This document shows, one piece after another, positions 36,011 through 45,850 of a stretch of 64,000 nucleotides of DNA. Under the pieces are notes generated by a model. The model did not search any database. It was not told where the DNA came from and was given only the letters and a program-made list of their open reading frames with translations. The position numbers were made by a program, and so were the translations under genes. This DNA is from Sipunculus nudus (lineage: Eukaryota > Annelida > Sipuncula > Golfingiida > Sipunculidae), in assembly GCA_026874595.1 (NCBI GenBank), contig CM049319.1, forward strand, positions 16,021,601 through 16,085,600. Reading direction: 5' to 3'. How positions within the stretch are numbered: the stretch's first letter is position 1; each line of letters starts with the position of its first letter.

Positions 36011-36358
36011 GGCCCAAAAAATAAAGGGTATGGTTCTCAGGCACTGCACGCATCTATTTTTAAACTCCCACATTAAAAAAATTTATTTTGATTTTCAGTA
36101 GAAACTTGCCAATTTTGAGCTCCAGCGTCTGGGAAATCGTTTTCAATAAGTTAAAATCATACAGTTTTGATAAAATTTCTTTTGTAATGTATAGTGCTTT
36201 TACTTGTTAGGTAAAATAAATCTGTTATTATCATGCTTTTCCCTTATCATAAGACATTTCATGGAAACATACCAAAAAATTAAAAAAAATAAAAAAACTG
36301 GCTGCCTGCATTGATTACTGAAAAAAGTGCCTGAGAACCAAACCTTATTTTTTTGGCC
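36011..36358. mobile_element. MITE with long terminal inverted repeats
   Basis: The first 35 bases (36011-36045, starting GGCCCAAAAAATAAAGG) and the last 33 (36326-36358) are inverted copies with a few differences; both contain GGTTCTCAGGCACT. The element is 348 bp with no protein. The flanking bases TTA and TTG hint at a three-base target site as in PIF/Harbinger elements, but this is weak. A fragment of one end recurs at 63735-63760. Confidence 0.75.
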
Positions 36359-38759
36359 TTGTAGACTTTTACGTTTTTTAACTGCTCATCTATTGATGTG
36401 TTCCTTCATCTTTCATTTGTACTGGCCATTTATCTTCTTCTACATATTTTACTCATATGTTTTCATGAGTAACCTGTAATCACTTTTTCTTCATCTATTA
36501 ACCTTTTTTCTTATGGTCTGTCTTTATTCTTGTTCAGTATGGATAATCTTACCCTATATGTACTAAACTTTTACTCTCTCATCACCTTTGACCTCTTATA
36601 ACATACCTTCACTTCTCATTGCTTTATCAGATTCTATTATAGTAACCTTTTCACCCCTATGACCTCATGATGTATACTGTTGGAGCAATATTATAAGCAA
36701 GGTTTTTAATTTCACGTACGCTTTTTACACAGGGCTTTACCTATAGGCCTACTACCTATATCGTAAGTGCTGTTTGTTATGATCTCGTATCCTGAATTGC
36801 TACACCAGAGGGGAGCACTGTATTTTTGTTCAATCAGATGAGACCTTGTGCTGTAAGACACAGCCAAGTGAGGAATACATGGAACCAATGTTGTTCCTTT
36901 AATTTTAACTGACAGCTCATTGCCCTGGGAACCGTCTGAACAGGCCACAGGCTCAGAGAGAATGGCCCCAGACTTGGTTTGCTTATGACCTTGGGCACAT
37001 AGGATGCCCGGCTGGTGAGCTGTCATTCAAATGAAATGTAACAACAAAGGCTGCGATCAAATGTGAAATCGCAAATATAAAACCCTCAGGAATAAGATGT
37101 CTTATTAACTAAGATGACCTCTGGAAACTACCTAATCAGCAACCTTATCTGTGCATGGTATCGATACTGGCCCATACATCCAAGCATTACTTGGTAATTT
37201 TTGTAAAACATGTCATACTCACAGAGGCTATATCAACTATGATACAAATCATAAGTTAATGACTGAACCAATAACTAGTGATGTATTGTAGGATTCATTC
37301 TTACTTTAAAATCAATACAAGTACTGCTGTACTTAGATTTTATAGTTTCTGGTGCGATTGTGAAAATGAAACCTCTCACAAAATGTTCAAATGAAGAAAT
37401 CGCTAAATTACAGCCTGGCGAATATAAAGCCAACCACAGTTTATTCGTTTTTACCACTCCTTACACTCATTGAATGTATAAATTTGTTACCTGACTGTGA
37501 TAAACACCTATCAGATATTGCATATACATGTATTAACAATTTACCTATCAATACCTTTCAACTTGGTATCCATACATTAACCCTTATAGATTATTGGCTC
37601 TTGTTGATACTATAAATTTCTTTAAAATATATATTTTAGTAAAAATAGCCCACAGGCTGTTCGCGAAAAAATAACATGATTAAAAAGGTTGGTTCTTGTC
37701 AGACTGCCAAATTTTAGTTTCACATAAGTAACATTCCCCAACAGTAATTGTCTATCTTGTCATAATCACAAAAGTAATTATTACCTCTTCTCTATGGAGA
37801 GTCTAATGTTTGGCCTGTCTTGTGGTCACTGCACGGGTATAAGTTATTCATGGATTGCACACACTCCTGACACAGACTACAGATGCCACTCTGGTAACCA
37901 AATATGATGAAGACGGGTACTCCTCACAGGTAGAAATTACAGTCTGGACAGGCACTTAAATGGCTCATTAATTTTCCCTGTTAAGCTGAAATTTTATGTG
38001 GGTTTTAATAGTTATAGAGATTTCCAAAAAGTAGATATAAGCCTGGCTTATAGTAATTGTTTTAATAGGGGCTTTGTTTCATCCTTATGGGGTGCTTCTG
38101 CATGATGAAGACATCTGGCCTGTAAATGCTTTATGATGACTTACAGACTTGCTAGCAAACCCCCTGTAGAAACACTAATGTGGTTTTAATGCTTTTTAAT
38201 TATTAAGTATCTTCTGAAAAGCTTTTTCTGGAAAACGAAGTCAGTTGTGATTGGTAATTAAATTAGAGTCAGGTGAATTCATTCATTCCTTTGGTGTATA
38301 ATACAGTAGTTATGGATAATTTTAGTGCATTGGCAAAAAACTGTATTGCTAGCAACTATGCTAGATTGAAATCTAATTCTCCATATTTAGATGTAGGGAT
38401 GGATCAGAGTTTAATATATTCGCTCAGCAGATGTTGGTGAAAGGATAAAATGTAAAGAAAATGACAATAAATATCCAAGGCAGATGGGAACTTTAGTGGT
38501 TCTAATATAATACCCATAAAGCTGTTGTGAATACAATGAGCAGATGTGGCCCTGAATGTGTAATATTTAAAGAGAGATGAAATCCAATAAAACTAACAAA
38601 TACAAACTTTAAAGAGACCATCAAAGTTTGGTAAAGTTTTGGCCCTGCTAGAAAGTGCAACGCACATATCCTTGATATGGCTTGTTAAGCATTCGTCCTT
38701 GCTAAAGACATCATTTGTCACTGTCTTCAATTGTAAAACATATATGTCCCTGTATATTA

Positions 38760-39205
38760 GAGAAAGTAGTAGAGGATTGTCCCTGCTGGAGAGTGTAGTA
38801 CAGATTTGTCCCTGCTGGAGAGTGTAGTACAGATTTGACCCTGCTGGAGAGTGTAGTACAGATTTGACCCTGCTGGAGAGTGGAGTACAGTTTTGTCCCT
38901 GCTACACAGTGAAGTACAGATTTATCCCTGCTGGAGAGTGAAATACAGATTTTTCCCTGCTGGATAGTGCAGTACAGATTTGTCCGTGCTGGAGAGAGGA
39001 GTACAGGTTTGTCCCTGCTGCACAGTGAAGTACAGATTTGTCCCTGCTGGATAGTGCAGTACAGATTTGTCCCTTTTAGAAAGTGTTGTGCATATTTGTC
39101 CCTGCTGGAGATTGTAGTTAAGGTTTGTCCCTGCTGGAGAAGGTAGTACAGATTTTTACCTGCTGGAGAATGTATAGTACAGGTTTGTCCCTGCTTGAGA
39201 GGGAC
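38760..39205 (+). repeat. 29-bp tandem repeat
   Basis: About 15 diverged copies of a unit around TCCCTGCTGGAGAGTGTAG followed by TACAGATTTG. The period is 29 where measured (38781 to 38810). Confidence 0.9.
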
Positions 39206-39609
39206 TTATACCAGTGGTATGCTGTAAAATCATACTTGATATTTGATACATAATAAACAAACAATGATCAGTTACTTATTATAATCATTAACTTTATGTT
39301 CCTTCTATATTACTGTGAACTTTGTTGTATAGAAATATACCTTATACTTTTTGTTGCACAAGGTTCAGTTTTAAAGCTGTTCACTCTTTCTGTGCCCTGT
39401 ATGTACATCTCCTACAGAATTAGAATATTTTACCTCTGGAAATAAGACTTTTTAGGATGTGCATGTTTGTGATCGAATAATGTGATAGGTTTATACAATA
39501 ATGTGAGAAAACGACCAGTCATTAATATAATCATTAATTAGGACACCATTAACATCTCTGTGTTTAGGCTTCATGAGAAACAAAACTTAGAGAGGGCATA
39601 GAGAGGTAA

Positions 39610-39819
39610 CAGGGGCAGATCCAGGATTTTGGATTGGAAAGGGTTTTCTATTTACATGCACAGGGGGACTTAAACCCTTCAAAAAGGTTTACAACTCCAA
39701 AAGGGGGGATGTTAGTATTGAGAAATTCATTAATAAAATGCTACAAAGAGACAATTAGTTTCATTAATGGGATGGATGGGTTAAACCCATACACCTTTCC
39801 CGTCCTAGATCTGCCCCTG
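39610..39819. mobile_element. hAT-like MITE, 210 bp
   Basis: The ends are CAGGGGCAGATCCAGGATTTT and CTAGATCTGCCCCTG, inverted copies over about 15 bases. This CAGNGGC-GATCCAG type of end is common in hAT miniature elements. The 8-base flanks do not form a clear target duplication. Confidence 0.65.
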
Positions 39820-39984
39820 GATTAAAGGTCAAATTCATATGTAAGACCGATGGCACATTTTACGTGCTTGTTAATCTTAGTCTTGCAAACATTTATTTTA
39901 TACAAATATTTTACACACATGTTGCTGTTGGGCAACTTTTCATATTATTAGAGACCAAATACCATCTAAACCTGCTACATGATT

Positions 39985-40278
39985 CAGTGGCGGATCCAGA
40001 AGTATCTTATATGTCGCAGAGTGTTTATGGCATCTAAAGTGTGTGCAATTACCTTGGAGTGGGGTAAGTGGGAAGGAATTTGTAGCTTAGAATGAAATCC
40101 TTGCATTGTAGTACAATCCAGCATTGTATTCATGGAATGTATAATTATGTAATATTTGTAATTTTTCAACTATATGTTTAACTATACACCGGGGAGCTTC
40201 TGCCTATGTTTTTTCCCAGAGGCCAGAACCTTTAAGGGGAGCTATAGCTCCCATAGCTACCCCCTGGATCCGCCACTG
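39985..40278. mobile_element. hAT-like MITE, 294 bp
   Basis: CAGTGGCGGATCCAG and CTGGATCCGCCACTG are perfect 15-base inverted repeats. The flanks ACATGATT and ACATGAAC agree at six of eight positions, consistent with the 8-bp target duplication of hAT transposons. No transposase is encoded. Confidence 0.8.
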
Positions 40279-41177
40279 ACATGAACAGCAAAGTGAAAGT
40301 ACCGCATTATTGTCAGATTTACCAAGTACATATAAAGTATAGCACAATGACACAGTCAATGATTGTTTGTCAGGGCTGCCAGTTTACAATGTGACTGTGC
40401 GCTTATAATTGATTTCCCCTCCGGGATCAGTTGGCATTAGTCTAAAGGCAGCTAACATAGCTTTAAAAGCTTGAGGAAAAAACATTGGCAAAATGTTGCT
40501 AAAAAACTTTAAAGTGTTCAAAGTGGAAATTTGCTATTCATAGTTCCATTCATGGTGTTCACTTTTTACTGAAAAACTTATTTCAGGGAGACAGATGTTA
40601 GTGTTTGTCAGTAGTTATAACATCTCTGCTTTTGTTTCTTTTTAAAATTGGAAAAACTTGTAAAAAATTAGGTTGATAGTCTAATGCCGTACATATTTAT
40701 AGCCTGAACTTAAGGTAGCATCCTTGCCCAAAGTCCATCAATTTAAAATCAATCCAAGTGTTGTTTCAAATGCATATCAGACCCTGCAAAATATATATAA
40801 CCTAAAACCTGACACAGAGCTCTTTCTAATGGTATATGTTTTAATGAAATTTTTAAACATGAATGATATTTTAATATTTAAACTTAAATTTTAAATTTTT
40901 TAAAATGCACATACTTGTAAGCAACCAGTAACAGCAAACTACTCTTTAGTGGGCTAATATCAAACCACATGACAGCATCTCAAAATTTTTTTCCCCATGT
41001 TTCTTTCTGACTTAAAATTAAATTTTTAGATTTTGAATTAATAAAATATATAAATATCATTTTTTAACATCATTACCTTTTGAATCCTGTGGCTTTTCTT
41101 TTCTCACAGCAGATCAAGCCACTGTAAAAGGGGCTCTGTTGTTCATTCTGTATTTTCCTGCCAATCATAACCAACAC

Positions 41178-41320
41178 ATACAGTGAAACCTGTGTAATAA
41201 GACCACCCATTTTGGTCCCCCCAAGAGTGGTCTGAATAGACAGGTGGTCTGAATAGACAGATGGTCTTTATAGACAGGTGGTCGTTATAGACAGGTGGTC
41301 TTTCAGACAGGTATACCACT
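41178..41320 (+). repeat. GACCACC-type repeat with a 17-bp tandem array
   Basis: TACAGTGAAACCTGTGTAAT opens the block, followed by AAGACCACCC. Five copies of a 17-base unit (GTGGTCTGAATAGACAG and variants) fill 41227-41311. The opening resembles the end of the MITE at 11321 and the block at 46575-46715, which ends GTTTCACTGTA. Confidence 0.6.
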
Positions 41321-41904
41321 GTATTAACTCCAGGATGAAGAGGGTCGAGTGTGGTGGTTAAGGCCTTGGCAAGGATTCCAGTACAGAGAATATAACACAA
41401 ACTTGCAGTGTTGTAATAATGTTAGTGCAGCCCCCTGAAATACCAGTATTATATGATAATGTTCTGTCCTAATGACATATCATTTTATACAAATTTAATG
41501 CTGACCATCAGAGCCCGTTTCACTCCTACAAAAAATTGAAACTGGGGTCCAGTGATTATTATGGAATGAAATAAGTCAATGCTTTAACTATTTGCTTTCA
41601 GGCAGTGACAATAAATATTACAAATTCCTGTTTACTGCATTTTCCTATACAGTATCCAGTTAAGATACTAGAGAAAGTTATGATCTGTTGTCAGAAGATT
41701 AAAACTTTTTTATTCTGAGTTTTTTCTGATTTATTATCCGTTGTTGTTTAGTATCCAAACACAGTTTTGATTATCTCATACAACTGTACACTACAAAAGC
41801 ATATAGATATGACATGATACAAGAGCTATGGTGGTTCTCCCATGTCTGATATATGATTTATGTACCCTGCTTCATTGTACAGTAAATGGGGAAATGTCAT
41901 CATT

Positions 41905-43443
41905 GTATCCGCCAAAACAGAGTTTTGCGGATACTATGTTTTCAGCTGGACGCTGCCGCCGCCGCGTAGGTGTCTGGAGAACTCCTCCGTAACCGCTGGG
42001 CGGAATTTTCCGAAACCCGGGATTATGTTCGGGTCACATGTGAACTGCTGCGCCCCGATTTTGTTTTGACCTCTGACCTTTCCTTTGCGCTCTGCGTCCG
42101 TTTGTGCGTCAGTTTCCACACATAAACCCACATATCTCGGGAACCGTTTGACCGATCAGGAAAATTTTTTTGCACAAATGTAGCCCTCGGAGAGCTTTAT
42201 AACATACACCAAAAATGGTGGCGCCACCTGCAACCATGTTTGCACAGTGTCCATCTGTTCGTCTGCCTTGGGTTAAAATCACTCTTATCTCTGCAGTGTC
42301 TTGACTAATTCACCTGAAATTGGGCATGCGTAAACATCCTGGATAGCTTTTCTGATTTTATGACAGGTGGCGCCACCTACATTCACGTTTACGCTGCAGA
42401 CATCCAAGCTCATATCTCGGGAACCGTTCGACCGATCAGGAAAATTCTTTTGCACAAATTTAGCCCTTGGAGAGCTTTATAACATACACCAAAAATGGTG
42501 GCGCCACCTGCAACCATGTTTGCACAGTGTCCATCTGTTCGTCTGCCTTGGGTTAAAATCACTCATATCTCTGCAGTGTCTTGACTAATTCACCTGAAAT
42601 TGGGCATGCGTATACATCCTGGATAGCTTTTCTGATTTTATGACAGGTGGCGCCACCTACATTCACGTTTACGCTGCAGACATCCAAGCTCATATCTCGG
42701 GAACCTTTCGACCGATCAGGAAAATTTTTTTGCACAAATGTAGCCCTTGGAGAGCTTTATAACATACACCGAAAATGGTGGCACCACCTGCAACCATGTT
42801 TGCACAGTGTTCATCTGTTTGTCTGCCTTGGGTTAAAATCACTCATATCTCTGCAGTGGTTTGACTAATTCACCTGAAATTCGGCATGCTTATACATCCT
42901 GGATAGTTTTTCTGATTTTATGACAGGTGGCGCCACCTACAATCAAGTTTACGCTGCAGACATCCAAGCTCATATCTAGGGAACCGTTTGACCGATTGGG
43001 CCAAAATTTTGCATGTGTATAAATCTCACATAGCTCTCTATCATATGCAAAACTGGTGGCGCCACCTGCAGCCATGTTTGCACAGCTCCCATCTGTTTGT
43101 CTGCCATGGGATAAAATCACTCATATCTCGGCAGTGGTTTGACATATCTGCCTTAAATTTTGCAAGTTTATACATCCCCGACAGCTCTCTTGATTTTATG
43201 ACAGGTGGCGCCACCTGCATTCTAGTTTATGCAGCAGATATCCAAGCTCATATCTTGGGAACCGTTTGACCGATTGGGCCAAAGTTTTGCATGTGTATAG
43301 AGCTTTCTGGATTTTTTCGTAGGTAGCGCAACCTACATACACAATTTGGCTGCAGACATCCATGCTAATATGCAACACTTCACCCGTTCCACTCTGATTT
43401 AGGCGGATACAAGTAGTCGCTTGTCGACTACCCGTATTCTAGT
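41905..43443 (+). mobile_element. Helitron/HINE-like non-autonomous element with tandem core
   Basis: The 5' end is a hairpin (41905-41934; arms GTATCCGCC-AAAAC and GTTTTGCGGATAC). The 3' end has GGCGGATAC (43402-43410), the inverse of the 5' GTATCCGCC, then a second hairpin with arms GTAGTCG and CGACTAC, then CTAGT (43439-43443) followed by T. CTRRT after a hairpin is the classic Helitron 3' end; subterminal inverted repeats and a tandem core are features of Helentron-associated elements. The core has units starting at 42131, 42411, 42691, 42971 and 43249, a period of 280 bases. Each unit is made of two related halves of about 140 bases. No Rep/helicase is encoded, so it would move only with help from another element. 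The exact 5' terminus is uncertain; a possible TC start is at 41900. Confidence 0.78.
42217..43216. promoter_or_regulatory. Array of palindromic CTCF-like motifs in the Helitron core
   Basis: GGTGGCGCCACC occurs intact at 42217, 42366, 42497, 42646, 42926, 43055 and 43204, and mutated near 42777 and 43320. The usual extension is AGGTGGCGCCACCT, two inverted AGGTGGCGC cores sharing the central CG. AGGTGGCGC is the CTCF core of flies. Spacing alternates between about 130 and 150 bases. Confidence 0.4.
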
Positions 43444-44124
43444 TTTATAATATACACAGCAACATAATCAATTAAGCATTAATACAATAGAACCATGGCC
43501 AGTAGATAGCGAGCCCACCCATACAGAATAACCACCAGCTAACTGAACAGTTTAAAGTAATTTTAAGCATCCAGAACTTTATAACTTAACCTATTCAAAT
43601 GAGAACACATGGCAATTTGAGTAAGCTCTTTGACCATTCAAAGTTTTAAATATATGTATCAATATCATTAACCTATATGATTAACAGTTCTGTTTAATTA
43701 CCTGTTTACCTGGTTATTTTAATTACCTCTTTAATTGTTCATCTTGACTAAACTGACCTTGATAAAACTTTCTGATAGTACCTCCAATACACCACCCAAG
43801 GGTTTTGTTTTTCCTGTAACTATTTCATTTTGTAGTTTGTTTAGGTACACAAGAGGAGTATGCTTACTTATAGATATATATTATTTATGAGTAATTCAGA
43901 TTGTGGAGGTCATTTATGATAAAATATTCATTAAATATATATATATAGTATATATACTATCTTTCAAGGCTGAGATGTTTCAAGTTGAAGTCATTGCAAA
44001 GTCCTAGTAGGAGCTTTCAAGTTTCAATGTGAAAAATAATATAAAGAAAAAATACTGGAATATCCATCTTTAAGGATAAATAAAAATAGATAACATCCAA
44101 GCACTTATATAGTAAACTAAAAAC

Positions 44125-44485
44125 CAAACTTAAATTCATATATGAATGTATATATGTGAAAATTTCCTAAAAACATATGATTTGCAACCCAAGCATCAGT
44201 GACAAACATAAAAACCTTAAAGCCACCTATACATTCACATATAACGTGAAAATTCAGAGGGTCAGAGCCAAATGTAGTTTAAATGTCACTCAAACACTCA
44301 TATATGACTTGAAAACACTGAAGTGTCAAGGCTTAAAAAAGTGGTAAGTCACTTAAACAATCACATATAGTTTGGAAACATAAAAGATCAAAGGCAAAAA
44401 ATGAAGTTAAAAGTCACTCAAACAATCATATATGACTTGAAAACCCGAAAGTGCCAGGGCCAAAAATAAATTGAAAAGTCACTTA
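44125..44485 (+). repeat. Diverged tandem repeat, about 64-bp unit
   Basis: Phrases like AATCATATATGACTTGAAAAC followed by AGTGTCAAGGC and AAAGTCACTCAAACA recur near 44165, 44232, 44297, 44360 and 44424. Copies differ considerably. Confidence 0.7.
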
Positions 44486-45469
44486 CTGCAGTAGTGTGCA
44501 GAAGTTTAGTGTCTCGTCACCAGGAAATCGGCCAATAGCGTCCTTAGCGAGCTGGGCGTTACTGTGACCCAAGTCCGAGTGAGCCGGGGTCCTGTAGTGA
44601 ACTCACAGAGGTTTAGTTTGAAATCTTTGCCCGAGTGTTCTCAGTGTTAGTGGCTTGTCTACCTCTACATAAATATGGGTGGGGCCATTAAAAATTCATA
44701 GTTGGCAAATTCTGCGAGAAGGGCTGCTCGTTTCAGCGCAATCTATAAATGATTAAAGATTCATGCTTTTCTCATTAAAAATTTACAAGGCATGCCATTA
44801 CTGAGTAGGGCTACAAATACATAGCATGTGTTTTCGATTGGGGTTTGTGATTGCCTCCGATGGACAGCAAATAATTGTGCGTCTGGGGACGGGACACTGC
44901 AATACGTCCCGTCCAGCCCACCAGTTTCACGATGAGTAGAGGCCAGCTCTGTATGGTCGTACCATGCTTATCCCAAACCATTGATTTGTGAGGGTTATTA
45001 ATTATGCACCATGGCCATTATTTAATACAGGGATGCTATAGCTATATAGGGGAAAATGCTACATAGACATTTGGGGCTAGCGAACACAATGAACCTTTCA
45101 TACTCCCCAGACACGATAAATTGCCCTATATTATATATGTATATTACCTGAAAAACTGCTTTATTCATGCTCATCAGGTTTTTGTGGGCAGGAGGGGACA
45201 GCTTGTCCATGAAGCTCCCACGTGCAATATCATAGGTTCAACAAACCCTTTTACCTCTGCCAGGATCTGTTCATCTGTGATTCCTTCTTTTTGTTTTTTT
45301 ATCTCATTTTGTATGTTTGTGTGTCTGTCATTCTGTTTGGTTTGTCTGTTGATCTGATTATTATTTATTATGTTTACTTCTGTGTAAGAGGCATCTCAAC
45401 AAGTTATGAATCTGTTTTGTTGAAAAGATAGGTCCATGGCCTTTGGTACTATTCTGATATTTGATGTCT

Positions 45470-45850
45470 ATTAATTAAAGATAATCCCTTGAAACTTTAT
45501 ACAAATAGGCCCCTAAAACACAGATCCCACAGCACACCAGCTGTTTGTTTTGTTTATATCAACATGTTTATAACATGTGGGGAGCCCTAAAAATAATCAA
45601 ACACATTCAACAACCTGGGCATCAGGCAGCAAGTCACATAAACCTGAGTTTTGGCAAAGGACATTTGCAACTGGTGACCTTTCAACTTAAGCATCCAAGC
45701 AATCAACCACCTTAGGTTACATGGTGTTTCTGTTTGTCAAAATTGTTGTGTTTACCAACAGCTTGTAGATAAACAAGCTCATATCATGTAGCAGTCTCAG
45801 AGGCATAAATATGGTAACTTTTCTTTTTTTTTAAAGATTTATGAACTTTT
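45470..45850 (-). repeat. Dispersed repeat family A, copy 4 (inverted)
   Basis: On the minus strand it shares the family A block order: TTTACAAACTT-like, TTGACAAACAGAAA, ATGTAACCTAAGGTGG, GAAAGGTCACCAGTTGCAAA, GGCTCCCCACATG and ATAGGCCCC. It is the only copy in reverse orientation. Confidence 0.7.

Noticed and set aside
42367-42868. Repeated 73-codon open frames beginning MAPPTFTF
   Set aside because: They come from two neighbouring 280-base units of the Helitron-like core; other units break the frame.
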